DNA from: Cryptomeria japonica
Taxonomy: Eukaryota > Streptophyta > Pinopsida > Cupressales > Cupressaceae
Reading direction: 5' to 3'
DNA: 64,000 nt
Assembly: GCF_030272615.1 (NCBI RefSeq)
Contig: NC_081407.1
Coordinates: forward strand, 376,520,877-376,584,876
The notes beneath the pieces are model-generated. The model was not told the origin of the DNA. It made no database searches and saw only the letters and a list, made by a program, of their open reading frames with translations. Shown here in pieces: positions 10,628-22,115 of the stretch. Every line of letters starts with the position of its first letter. The first letter of the stretch is position 1. The translations under genes and the position numbers were made by a program.

Positions 10628-12456
10628 TTCTTGAATCTTACATTTTAATGCAAAACGTTTTTTAGTATCATGACCAAATTGACAATGAAATTAACAAAAA
10701 AATTTATTATCAAAGTTAGGTGAGGTTTCTTTAGAAGGATCAACTAATTTTATTGGAGGAAGTTTGATAACATTTCTTTGTAAAAACTACAACATGATGC
10801 TATACAAAGATTCATTCAAAGGAGTAAATTATTTCTCTCTTTTGAAAAATCTAGATATAGGAGGCACACCTATTATAGCATTCATATTGTTTTTGTTGAT
10901 GGTGTCATTGAATTTGATGAAGCCTTTGTTTGGTTTGAACTTTGCAAATAGTTGTTGAAAAATCGGATCCTTATCACTCAGAGCCTTAGGAGTAGATTGC
11001 TCCATTTGACTCATAGTCAGTTTATAATTATGAAGTGTTGCACACAATTGTAGAATGGAAGTAAACTCAGAAAAGAGAAGTTTTTACCTATTGTCTTTTT
11101 GAAAATTAGAAATGAAAATTCTTTGAATATCATTATTAGGCACTGGAAAAGAGATTTGAGAGAACAAATTCTTGTATCTACCAATGAAATCAGTCACTTT
11201 TTCTTTAACACCTTATTTACAATGCATTAAATCGGTCAAAGTGATTTTAGGACCTATGTTGTTTTGAAATTGTTGAATGAAAAAATTTGCTAATTGTTGA
11301 AAAGAAGTAATAGAATAAGAAGGCAAAGAGAAATACCATTGTAAAGTTTTATCTCTTAATGTTCTAGTAAACAATTTGGCAAGCAATCTTTGATCATGAG
11401 AAAAGTTAGTAAACAAAGTTTGGAATTGTTTGACATGTGTTAAAGGATCACCTCTCCATTATAGAGTTCCAATTGAGGGACTTAAACATGTTTAGGAGGG
11501 ACAACTCTAACAATATCAAGAGAAAGTGGGCTCGCAACATCAAATGTGGGCAAACTAAACTTGGATTGACTTATTGAAGAAATTTTTTATTGCAATGAAG
11601 ACACAGTTTGAGCGAGGTTATTAATGGTTGCTTCGGTTGAAGAATTTATATTAGACATGTTTGATTGAGATGGTGGTGTGATGTTATTGAAAGAAGTAAT
11701 TGATTGAGAATAAGGTGGTGGGACACTATGGTAATTAGGCATAGGTGATGCTTGAGTAGGGAATGGGACAATAAATGGAGGAGTAAAATGATTAAATGAA
11801 TTTCCCCCTTGTTTAACATTGATTAGTTGAGAGACAATAAAAATACTCATCGAAGGCATAGATAAAGATGTAGGATTAAATATAGTCTAAGAGGTATTTC
11901 CCCCATGACTAATGGTTGTAGGTATGAAATTTTGAGTTGAAGTAGCTATTATATTTGAAGTGAAAGTAGGAATACTAGGCATAGAATTTATTAAAGAAAT
12001 AGAATGATTGATTTGTGTAGGAGGTTGTGAATAGCCTAAGTTCTTAGCATAACACTTCATAGGCATTACATTAGAATCAACAATGTGAGCAATGCCACAC
12101 AATATATCAATTTCATTCTTATCACTTTGAATCATGCATTTTATACCTTCAATTAATGGAAGAGCTTCACTATTAAGATATTCTTGGGACATCCATTGTT
12201 GGGAATTGTCAAATTGATTTTCCAATTTTAAAAGTTGATCTATAGAAACTCTAGTCAAAGATTCTTCTTCATCATGAGAATCATCAATTGGGTGGATAGA
12301 GATGTTATTAGGATGGGAAGAATTAGTAATATCCTCATTGTAAAAGTCACCCAAATTAGGCTCCATCTCTTTAGGAATTAAATCTTGGGAAGCCTTAATT
12401 CTAATGCTTTGTCTAATGGGGATAGTATAGGTAGGACTAATAGTTGTAAAACTCAT
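10628..12456 (-). pseudogene. Decayed gag of element B
   Basis: The minus strand holds four open pieces (12456-11887, 11859-11587, 11416-11213, 11047-10829) in readable order. The third piece is the retrotransposon Gag domain: LLAKLFTRTLRDKTLQWYFS, then ITSFQQLANFFIQQF; the same motif is AMEWFSQLPPGIKSW in H. Before it is an Asp/Glu- and Ser-rich N-terminal part, and a proline-rich stretch (VPFPTQASPMPNYHSVPPPY). At the end, near 10690-10630, a Cys/His-type knuckle with GHDTKK is interrupted by a stop. Gag would coat the RNA. Stops and small indels separate the pieces. Confidence 0.8.
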
Positions 12457-13759
12457 GCACTAGAGGGAAAATTTGAAATTTGAATTTTGGAAACAAAGTT
12501 GACAAAATTGAAAAATGCAAAATTCAAAAAAATGATGATTATACAATTTGAACTTTGTGGAAAGAAGAAATGACATAATCTCCAAGAAAGATTTATAATT
12601 AATAAAGAGTTTGAAATTTAAAATTAGGGGCAATGGGATGCACTTGATTACAAATTTAAAATTGATAAAATTATGATCTTAAAATTAAGGTAGATTATAA
12701 TTAACCACTTAATTTTAAATGTTTCCTTGAAAGTTGCAATATTGAAATTGGGAAGTGTTTTTGATTTTAGAGGGATCAAAATTTGACACAATCAACCAAT
12801 TCTTTGGATTTAAGCAATTAAATATAGTCATAATAGTCTCCCAAAATTTCAGGGAAAAAAGGCCAGGGACTGCACATAAGTTATACACGGTCCTCCCAAC
12901 TTTTTTGGAAATTTTCAGGGATGAAAGCTACGATGATTTGAGAGATAAAACCCAAAAATTAATTGATTTTACAATCTCTACATAGGTGAAATTAAGCTTT
13001 GAATGTCAAAATAGGACCCTATTAGGGTTTTGAAAAAGATAAGAAATTGAATTGCAATTTTGAAAAATGTCAAACCTACTAGATAGGGCCACCTTAAATA
13101 ATATTTAGAAAACTGAAATTATTTGAAATTGATTGAAATTTGCACAAAATCCAATTAAATTTGAAAATTAGGGTTTTAGGACCTAACCATTGGATTTTGA
13201 AATTTTGAATTTTCGAAAAAGGAGAGAAATTGAAACTTTGAATTTTAGGCAAGAAGACAAGTCTGAAAAAAGACACAAATTTGAAAATTAAATGTAAATC
13301 CAATTTTCAAACAAGTTCAAGTTGATGTTTGAAAATTAGGGTTTTGATAATTAACCACTTAATTTTATAAATTTGATTTGTAAATTGAACAAGACAATGA
13401 AAGAATTGAATTTGACAAGAAATATAATTTTCAGATGTAAGACAATAGATATCATTTTTTGCAAAATAAAAGTTCAATTTCAATTTTAGCAATTAGGGTT
13501 TTGAATGAATTAACCACTAAGTTTGTGTAAATTGCAAGAAAATTAAAGTTGTAAATGAAAAGTATGCAATAATTTTCAATCTAAAGCATGTAGGATGTCA
13601 GGTTCACCAAAATGCAATAGGTGAAAAATGACAAGGACAGATCAAGTGGAAAGATTCACTCTCCTCAAAAGAGGAATGAAAGTTTCACAAAGGTTTCCCT
13701 TCAATTTTTCATACATTACATACAAAAGAGGGGTTGAATTCACTAGATTGAATCCCTAA
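12457..13759 (-). repeat. A+T-rich leader of element B with degenerate repeats
   Basis: Non-coding. A unit containing AATTAGGGTTTT followed by TTAACCACTTAATTTT (plus strand) recurs near 13165, 13333 and 13487, with weaker copies near 12690 and 13010; spacing is about 160 bp. A segment near 12860-12930 resembles part of B's own LTR, including the hairpin at 12867-12893. The primer-binding site next to the LTR (13759 leftwards) is not a standard copia or gypsy site that I can name. Confidence 0.65.
12867..12893. repeat. 27 nt imperfect inverted repeat, third copy of an LTR motif
   Basis: It starts GGACTGCAC, ends ACACGGTCC and has the core TAAGTTAT. Equivalent 27 nt motifs occur in both LTRs of B (7301-7327 and 13993-14019). 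All three can fold with GGAC/GTCC at the stem base. Confidence 0.7.
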
Positions 13760-14989
13760 TGGTAAGATATTGAATACTAAGTGAATTGAAATAAATTTGG
13801 AAAGTAATAGGAAAGTAAATTAGCCCTCTTTTGTAGTAGAATAATTTAATTAAGCAAATTGAGACTAAGTGTAGAAATGGCAAAGAAAATGGTTATATCT
13901 TGAGATAGAGATGCGAGATGAAGTTGTGCACCTAAAATTACTAGTGAAATGTCGAGACAAAGTTTCCCTGCAATTATGTGAAAAAGTTGTAGGGACTGTG
14001 CGTAAGTTATGCATAGTCCTCTGAAAAATCCACACACCAAAAAGGGTTTTTCCATCTCTGAAAATGAAGCCTAAACCTGCAATTACAGCCATGCACCTAC
14101 AACCTACACATAGAAAAGAGAATAAAATGTTGTTGGGATTGGGGGTTTGCCTTTAGGTCAAACCCCATTTTGGAATTAACCAAGTGTATGGTAGAAGCTT
14201 TTGGATTTGACTGTGTGTGCTTATTTAATAAAAAATAAGCACACACAATCAAATTCAAAAGCTTCCACCATACAATTATGGACTATTGAAACTTAATGTC
14301 TACAATTAACTAATTGGTTGTAAAATGTTGCAGGTAAATGAAAGTAAATGTTTAAAGTAAAATCCACCTCAAGAAGGGGAAGTAATTGAAATGTTGATAC
14401 CTTTGTAGATGAACTTGATTGAATGGATATGTGAAATAGGATGTCTGGAATGTTTATAAAAATCTCCTCTTCAACGGTTGAATCCTTATCTTGAATGAAA
14501 CACCTAGCCATGAAAGGAGACTTGAAATGCTCAATTCTTGAATGAATGCTTGTATGCTTGATGCTTGATGATAATTTGTCCTTGTAATTTTTCCTTATGA
14601 TTCACTTATGCAAATAGGAGGGGGAGTGCTCCTTATATACTTTCCAATTAGGGGTGTTTAGGTAATTTCCCATCTAAGGCCGACATAGGAAAAAATTTTC
14701 CCACTCAACAATTGATAAGCCCAATGCAAGGGGGCACCAAAGGGGGCCAAAATAGGGCCTAACAAGGGCACCAAACCCCTATCCTAGGGGGACAAGGGCA
14801 TCACACCCCTGTCCTACCCTAATTTAGGACATAAAACAACAAAAAGGTTGTGCAAAAATATAAAAAAATGCAATTTTTTGAGGTCTTGAGCATGTTTTGG
14901 GTCTCCGATCAGGCTTAGGGATTCATTCTCTAATGAAAAGACCCAAATGTGGTCAAAATTTGCAAGGGTCACATGTTTATGATGCTACA
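13760..14989 (-). repeat. 5' LTR of element B
   Basis: About 1.23 kb, matching 7093-8198. On the minus strand it begins TGTAGCATCA and ends CTTACCA, giving a TG...CA terminus. A TATA box (minus strand TATATAAGG, 14639-14631) is in the same place as in the other LTR. It is longer by an inserted block (about 14187-14311) that holds the 90 bp palindrome. Confidence 0.88.
14185..14274. repeat. 90 bp palindrome (42 bp arms, 6 nt loop)
   Basis: The left arm starts TGTATGGTAGAAGC at 14185; the right arm ends GCTTCCACCATACA at 14274. The arms of 42 bases differ at only three positions, with a 6-base loop (14227-14232). It is present in one LTR of B and absent from the other, so it arrived after B inserted or was lost from the other copy. 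It looks like a very short foldback or MITE-type insertion, and its transcript would form a long hairpin. Confidence 0.93.
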
Positions 14990-15529
14990 CCTAGACCAGC
15001 CTAGGTGCTCACACCATGCACCCTTTTTCCCCACCCCATGATATAAACCCTAACCTAGACCAGTGTGGGCACTTGTGCCGTGCATGTATGCCCACCCGAT
15101 ATCCTCCCACAGACCCCTAATCCTCATGTGCACTGGTGCTATTCACAAATGCTCACGCTATCCTAGGGGCACACATGCTAAAATGGTGATCAAAACATCT
15201 TCCTCGTTAAACTTTTGGCCTAATTCTAACCTCCAAATTCTACCCTAAATCTATCAAATCACAAGGTGGGACAAGGGTACATACTGATGAACCATAGTGG
15301 ACTAGTCTCTCATGTCATCGAACCCTCTTTGCATGGTGTTCATGTGTGGGATTGTGGTCTATATCTCCTTTTGTTCTCTAGGCTCTTATTCGCTCCAATA
15401 GTTATGTGTGACAATGACCCTTCATTGGGCCCTGTGTGGCTTATATGGACCCTCTCTCATGGGCTTGCTCATTTGTCTCTACCCTTCTATCTCTTCTCAT
15501 ATTTTCTTAATCATTTCTTCCTTTATTTC
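14990..15529 (+). other. Internal 3' remnant of gypsy element E, left part
   Basis: No coding region is evident. The repeated phrase CCTAGACCAG occurs at 14990 and 15054. The stretch becomes pyrimidine-rich before the copia insertion point. It is assigned to E because removing D joins it to 23608-23789, which leads into the E LTR. The left edge abuts the LTR of B, and the rest of E is not seen. Confidence 0.5.
15525..15529. repeat. Target site duplication of element D (left)
   Basis: ATTTC here matches ATTTC at 23603-23607 exactly, on the two outer edges of the D LTRs. Confidence 0.92.
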
Positions 15530-18007
15530 TATTGGTATTTTGGATATGTTGATATGGTTTTGTCATTGATGTCAACACCTATTAACTCTAGCACTTGGAG
15601 AATTGGCAATGTTCACCGGCAAGCAAATGACTAATGCACAGGCACCCGTATCTGGTACACCAACAAAATATATTGTTTACCAGCACTTGGAGTGATATGG
15701 AAAATACTTGGTTATGTCAAAAACATAATTTTGATGCTCTATCTTGAAGATTTGTTCATTGGTATATTCATGTTTGCATATTTGTTGTTACCAACAAATA
15801 GGTCAAGGATAAGCACTGGTAGGCTTATCTATTCTAGATCAGCATGACACGTTATGGAGATGATTTATTATTTTTGTAAATGCATTAAGCCGACATGTTG
15901 TATCGGTTATTGCATTGGTCATTGATTTACTTGTAAAATGTTTTATTATAATATCTTTTAGAGTTGACTTACTAAAATTGGTCTTAGGTTATGGTATAAA
16001 TGTAAGATCTTATTTGTAAGATCGATATGCAAATGTGAGAAGGATTATAATTCAGTATATGTGAGAATAAGCAGAGCTATACACGTAGACATCATTTGAA
16101 GTTGAAGGAAGGTTTTTGTGAAGGCTTATCAGAACTGAACCAGTACTGAATCCAGCATATGAAGATGCTATTTTAAGAAGTACATCATTATTGGATTTAA
16201 CTATCCAATTGTAGTCAGTGTGACTCCTATATCTGTGATTGAGCAGTGAGCTCTAGGCACTTGGCCTTTCTGTATTTGCAGAACCCATTTGTATATGCAT
16301 ACTATCTGCAATAGTACCATATGATTGTGGGTAAGGTTTCCCATCGTGGTTTTTCCCCTTATAGGGTTTCCACGTATAAATATTGGTGTTATGTGTTGTG
16401 GATGATATATTGTCTTTCTATTTTATGCATTAATCTTTACTGGTACTAAAATTAACTGATAAACTGTCTATCGGCATAAATTTTGGTTCACCGGTGTAGT
16501 CACATAAATCTGTCCATTTTAATTAAATGAATATTTCGTATTTATTTGATTAAAAATCCACTAAGCCATCAGTTAATTAAATTAATATTTAATTAATTCA
16601 TCTTCAAACATTGTCCTACTAATTAAATAAATTATTGAATTTATTTTAATTAATTCATTAAACCAAAATTCACAATCAATTAAATGAATAAATACTATTT
16701 ATTTCATTTAATCCTCTTTCCTCTTTTAAATAAATTAAATGAAACATTTATTTAAATCATTATTTCCCCCCCCACTTGCATTTTCCTACAAATGCAAGTT
16801 GCAACCACAAGTTGAAATAAATAAATTTTATTTTAATTAAAATCCTATTTTCCCCCACCCACCAAATCCACTTGCACTCCTAAACCCCCTTCTAGATTCT
16901 TCTAAACCCTTCCTAATTAACCTAATCCATCCCCTAATTATTGTCACATTCCTAAGAAACTTGGAGTCACTTCTTAAAGACTTCAAAGTCTTTGAAAAGC
17001 AATTAATGCTTTGCGTGTTCAACAATTTAACCTCTAAAGTCTTCCAAACCATTAATGGCTCTTACATGACCATTTATGCTTAACCCCTAACTCAACCCTC
17101 ATGTGACTCATGTGTCTCCTCAAGCATTTATTGCTTTGACCATGGTTATCTCTTTTACCTTTGCACAAGAGTTTATCCATTGTATAAAAGCTTTATTCTT
17201 TGAATAAAGATTTTACTCACTCAACCCAACCTTGACCTTAACTCCCAAGCTAACTCTCAGGTCATGTCAAGCATTTAATGCTTATTCCCTCTCCTCTCAA
17301 CCTATCTTGCATTAACATTTGTCATCCTAGGATTGGGTTGAAAGCCATCACATGGATTGAATGATATTCAATCTTGACCCTTTTTGAGATTACTCAATCT
17401 CAACCATCCATTGCTCCATTTTTCCTATAAATATAGCCCATTTCTTCACAAACCATCATCCTAAAAAACTTGTATGCATTTAATCTACAGGCATTTCTAG
17501 AGAGCATTTAGCATCATATTCACTCTTTTGGTTAATAATCAACTAGTTAATTAGATAAATCTCTCATTTCAACTTTTATTCACACTTGCATAGCATAAGT
17601 TATAAGCATCTACAATCTTGAACCTCCATAAGCATCCATAGTGCAAAAAGATGATGAGAGCTACACTAATTTGGAACTTGGAGAGGAGAGGAACAAAGGC
17701 GAAGGAGCTAAGAGCATGTTAAAAGGCATTTGGAGATGTCTTGTGGTATTTACTTCCATAGTTAAATCCTTTATCATATTTTTAGTGTCTCTTTTGATAT
17801 ACTTTCTTAGATTAGTTTTTGGTTGATTAACACTAACGATTTCTTGTGATTTTGTGTGTTATATGACCACAGGCTTTAGTCTAACACTTGCCCCATTTTG
17901 TAGAGCACCAACTGGTATTAAGCACTAAGTTTGGTTAAGTTGTTTTTGGTTTAAATTGTTAGACAAATAATTCGCCCTCCCCTCTCAGTTGTCTTAGGGA
18001 CCTAACA
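15530..18007 (+). repeat. 5' LTR of element D, interrupted by a solo LTR
   Basis: Starts TATTGGTATTTTGG (the intact form TGTTGG is in the 3' LTR) and ends CCTAACA. Without the insertion it is about 1057 bp and matches the 3' LTR throughout. Insertion lies between 16494 and 17911. The motif TTGTCATTGATGTCAAC lies near the start. Confidence 0.94.
16495..17910 (+). repeat. Solo gypsy-type LTR inside the 5' LTR of D
   Basis: It starts TGTAGTCACATAAATC and ends GAGCACCA, and is flanked by ACCGG (16490-16494) and ACTGG (17911-17915), a 5 bp target duplication with one change. The 3' LTR of D has an uninterrupted GGTTCACCGATATTAAGC at this place. The start and the ATTTAATTA-rich first third are like the other gypsy LTRs here. 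A TATA box CCTATAAATATAG lies near 17425. The small ORF at 17641-17826 has no recognisable homology. Solo LTRs arise by recombination between the two LTRs of a full element. Confidence 0.93.
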
Positions 18008-18009
18008 AT

Positions 18010-18021
18010 TGGTATCAGAGC
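18010..18021 (+). promoter_or_regulatory. Primer-binding site of element D
   Basis: TGGTATCAGAGC two bases after the LTR end at 18007: the standard copia site for initiator methionine tRNA. Confidence 0.96.
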
Positions 18022-18064
18022 TAGGTTCTCTTTTTGCAGAAGTTTAAGAACTTGAGGAGATCCA

Positions 18065-19110
18065 ATGTCTTCTAACTATTTCAGGAAGGACAGTCCTAAA
18101 CTTGATGGAACCAACTATGGGATATGGAAGATTAGGATGGAGACACATCTGAATTGCATTGGAAAGGACATTTGGGAAGTTACCAAGAATGGCTATACTG
18201 CTCCTACTCTCGGTCAGCCTAATCCACCTACCTTAGGAAAGGATGAAGAAAATGATTGTAAAGCAAGGGAAGCACTTTTGAGCGCATTATCAAATCAGCA
18301 AATCATGGGATTATCAAATAGATCTACTGCTAAAGTTATTTGGGACCATTTGGAAACATTGAATGAAGGAGATTCCACAGTCAAAATTACAAAACTTGAA
18401 AGCTTCCCGGTTAGGTATGAAAATGTGAAAATGGAAGAAGATGAAAGGATTTCCGCTTTTATGGAAAGAGAATGAAATTTGTTTTGGGTATTAAATGTTG
18501 TGGAGGAATCTTAAGTGAAGATGAAATTGTTTCAAAAGTTTTTAGAGGATTGCCACCAGCATACAAAATGAAGTTTATTGCTATAAATGAGTTAAAAACA
18601 ATGCCTAATACATCAGTAACTAGGGATACATTGATTGGAAAACTTTCAGCCTTTGAAATTGAGGAATTTGGTCATATTGCTACTATAAAGATAGATTTAT
18701 CTTTTAAGGCATCAACATCATCTACACCATCATTTGACAAACCTAATTGGAAAGCCTTTTATGCAAGAGAACTTGAAGAGTTTGAAGCACTATTTGCAAG
18801 GAAAATACCTAAAGGTCTTGTTGGAAGTAAGTATGAAGGTAAAACACCACTTAAATGTTTTAACTATAATAAGATTGGTCATATCACTTCAAGATGCCCT
18901 GATAGACATGCAAGATTGAGAGAAGAAGCTAGAAGAACATACAAGCCTAACCTCAAATATCAGAGATACAGATTTAAGAAAAATAAAGACAAATCTTATT
19001 ATGTTGTTGATGAAGGAGTCACTGATGATTCTGATGAGGATCCAATAGACAATGGATGGGTCTTTGTTGTTATAACAAAAGATCAACTAACACCTATTGT
19101 TCAATCGGTA
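18065..19110 (+). pseudogene. Copia Gag of element D
   Basis: Gag starts at the ATG at 18065 (MSSNYFRKDSPKLDG, then TNYGIWKIRMETHL), the usual N-terminus of copia Gag. The frame breaks near 18472, where ISAFMERE is followed in another frame by VLGIKCCGGILSEDEIVSKV. The zinc knuckle reads CFNYNKIGHITSRC, with Tyr replacing the second cysteine. The acidic tail (DDSDEDP) precedes a second frame change near 19110 into protease. The product would bind genomic RNA in particles. Confidence 0.93.
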
Positions 19111-20552
19111 GAGCAGGCCAGGATGAATGGATCATTGATTCAGGATTTTCACATCATATGACTGGTGATAAAGGTAAATTCCTTAGCTTTCAAGAATATA
19201 ATGGAGGTCTAGTAAGATTTAGAGATGATAAAACTTGTTTGATTAAAGGAAAAGGTACAATATCTCTTGATGGTAAGCATAATACCGACAATGTTTCCTA
19301 TGTTGAAGGTTTAAAGCATAATCTTTTGAGTGTTGGTCAATTAGTTGAAAAAGGATTTCAGTTATAATTCAAGAATGGGAAATGCAAAATTATGAGCTGA
19401 ACTGGTTTGGAAATTGCAATCGGTAATCAAACTAGAGGTAATATCTTTCATTTGAATAACAATGAAAAGACATTCTTAATTGCACATATTGATGAAAGTT
19501 GGCTATGGCATAAGAGACTCTGTCATGTAAGCTTTGATTGCATTGTGAAAATCAATACTACTAAGGTAGTTAGAGATTCACCTAAGATTGTTAAACCTCA
19601 CAATCTGCTATGTAAGGAATGTCAATTTGGAAATCAAGTTAGAACATCTTTTAAAAGTATTCCAGAAAAATCCAATAATGCTCTTGACTTAATTCATATT
19701 GATTTATGTGGTCCAGCTAGAATTAAAAGCTTACAAGGTGATAGATATTTCATGCTAATCATTGATGACTATTCTAGAATGTGTTGGGTTACATTTCTCA
19801 AAGAAAAATCAGAAGCACTTGGGAAATTCAAACTATTCAAGACAATGGTAGAGAATGAAACTGGTAAGAAAGTCAAATGTCTGAGATCATATTAAGGAGG
19901 TGAATTTACATCTAAGGAATTTAATTCATTTTGTGAAGTAAATGGAATTAGAAGATAGTTATCAGCACCCCTGACAACACAATAGAATGGAGTTGTAGAA
20001 AGGAAAAATAGAACCATCTTGGATGCAGCTAGAAGTATGTTATCAGAAGAAAATCTACCACATGTATATTGGAGAGAGGCAGTAATCACAATAGTCTATA
20101 CATTCAACAAAGTTCACATCAAAGGTGAAACCGGTAAGAACCCTCATGAACTATGGTTTGGTATTACTCCTACTCTTAAAAATTTCAGAATATTTGGAAG
20201 TAAATGCTATATTAGAAGAGATGAGTATATTGGCAAATTTGATCCTAGAAGTGATGAAGGAATATTTCTTGGTTATTCATCTAAGAGAAAGGCATATAGA
20301 TGTTTTAACAAGAGATTGCAGAAAATTGTTGAGAGTACAAATGTGAAGATTGATGAACAGTTTAGAGGAACTTCAAGGTATATAAACTCTAAACTGGCAA
20401 TAGAGATACTGACAAATGAACCTACATTGAACCCACCGGTACAGAATGAAGATCAAGTTACACTAGTATCATCTGAAAATTCCACTGTAACTGATGAACT
20501 GCAGAAAACTAAGACACGCCGGTATGTAAGATTGAAACACTCTGAAGATTAG
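19111..20552 (+). pseudogene. Protease and integrase of element D
   Basis: Protease shows WIIDSGFSHHMTGDKGKF (Phe replaces the family's Cys next to the catalytic DSG). Gag-pre-integrase has WHKRLCHVSFDCI and LCKECQFG. The integrase core shows DLIHIDLCGPARIKSLQGDR, then a stop where the family has the second Asp region before GGEFTSKEF, and later NGVVERKNRTILDAARSML with the catalytic Glu. The C-terminal region has FGSKCYIRRDEYIGKFDPRS and GIFLGYSSKRKAYRCFN. Stops at about 19893, 19957 and 19982 cut the core; two are TAG where Gln is expected. The rest is open to 20552. Confidence 0.93.
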
Positions 20553-21350
20553 CTAATTGGGAACAAATATCAAGGAGTTATGACAAGAGGAAGATTGGAA
20601 AATGAAGAGGTATGTCTTATTTCTCAAATTGAACCATCATCATATAATGAGGCATGTGAAGATAAACACTGGATTAAAGCTATGGAAGAAGAATTAGAAC
20701 AAATTGAAAAGAATAACACATGGACATTAGTTCCCCAACCTAAAGACAAAAATGTAATTGGAACAAAATGGGTATTTAGAAACAAACTTAATGAAAATGG
20801 TAAGGTAATCAGAAATAAAGCTAGACTAGTGTGTAAGGGATATTCTTAGAAAGAAGGAATTGATTATAATGAAACCTTTGCACCGGTAGCTAGAATTGAG
20901 GTAGTAAGATTATTCTTGGCTTTTGCAGCACACAAGAACTATAAAGTATATCAAATGAATATTAAATGTACATTTCTGAATGGAGATCTTGAAGAAGAAG
21001 TTTACATTAAGCAACCTGATGGATTTTATTTGAAAGATAACAAAGATATGGTTTGAAGGTTAAGGAAAGCTTTGTATGGGTTGAAGCAAGCTCAAAGAGC
21101 TTGGTATGCTAGATTGGATAAATATCTTTTGAAGATTGGTTTTTCTAAAGGTAATGCTGACAATTTATACTATAAAGTAACTTATGATGACATCTTGGTT
21201 ATAGAAATTTTTGTTGGTGATATAATCTTTGGAGGAGAAGATGGATTATGTAAAGACTTTTCTATTGAAATGCAACAAGAATTTGAAATGTCTATGATTG
21301 GAGAGATAAAATTCTTTTTAGGATTACAGATCTCATAGACTGATAAAGGT
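20553..21350 (+). pseudogene. Reverse transcriptase of element D
   Basis: The copia RT start (MEEELEQIEKNNTWTLVPQ, VIGTKWVFRNKLNENG) is followed by a TAG where Gln is expected after VCKGYS, then [29 protein letters not shown], and LYGLKQAQRAWYARL. The active-site tetrapeptide reads FVGD (21210-21221) where the family has Y/F-V-D-D, so the first catalytic Asp is lost. Two further stops occur at about 21056 and 21337. The enzyme cannot be functional. Confidence 0.94.
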
Positions 21351-22115
21351 ATATTCTTGAGTCAATCTAAGTACTTGAAGGAGTTACTAAAGAAATTTGG
21401 TATGGAGAACTCTAAACCGGTAAGCACACCTATGACTAAAAATGACAAATTATCACTAAGGGATGAATCTACACCTGTTAATCCAGCTAGGTACAAATCT
21501 ATGATAGGAGATTTACTATATTTGACACAAACAAGACCTGATATTATGAATGCAGTATGTATTGTTTCAAGATTTCAGAGTAATCCTAGAGAAAATCATG
21601 AATCAGCAGTAAAAAGGATTTTCTGGTACTTACAAGGCACTACAAATCTTGGCTTATGGTACCCTAGAGAAGAAAACTTTGAATTATGTGCATACACAGG
21701 TGCAAATTGGGCAGGAGATGTGGATGACAGAAAAAGAACCACTAGTGAAGCATTTTTTCTTGGAAGCAGATTAATTTCTTGGTTGAGTAAGAAACAAAGT
21801 TGCACATCTTTATCAACAACAGAATCAGAATATGTTGCAGCAACAACTAATTGTACACATGTATTATGGCTTAAGAAAATGTTGAAGGACATAAAGGTAA
21901 AATGCAAGGAACCTATAACTATCTATTGTGATAATACAACAACAATTGATATATCTAAGAATCTAGTACTACATTCTAAAACTAAACATGTTTATATCAA
22001 ACTGAATTTTCCGAAAGAGAATGTTGAAGCAAAAGAAGTAAAACTGGTTTATGTGAATACTAAAGAGCAGATTGCAGATATTTTCACTAAGACTTTGCCT
22101 AAGGAGACTTTTTAA
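21351..22115 (+). pseudogene. RT connection and RNase H of element D
   Basis: One open piece of 252 codons: SKYLKELLKKFGMENSKPVS, RYKSMIGDLLYLTQTRPDI, then RNase H with AYTGANWAGDVDDRKRTTS, SLSTTESEYVAA, IYCDNTTTIDISKN and IADIFTKTLPKETF at the end. The first Asp of RNase H reads as AYTGANW where active copies have Y/T-D-A-D/S-W, so one acidic residue is probably lost. It degrades RNA in the RNA-DNA hybrid in functional relatives. Confidence 0.93.

Larger units (their letters stand above)
7093..14989 (-). mobile_element. Gypsy-like element B with gag and protease only
   Basis: Two direct repeats (7093-8198 and 13760-14989) bound an internal region read on the minus strand. In its own direction: LTR, a 1.3 kb A+T-rich leader, a decayed gag, a protease-like domain, a 1.3 kb tail, a purine tract and the second LTR. 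No reverse transcriptase, RNase H or integrase can be found in 8199-9544, where they would be. This is the plan of terminal-repeat retrotransposons with a GAG domain, which depend on other elements. Its flanks show no matching target duplication, so at least one edge is rearranged. Confidence 0.85.
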
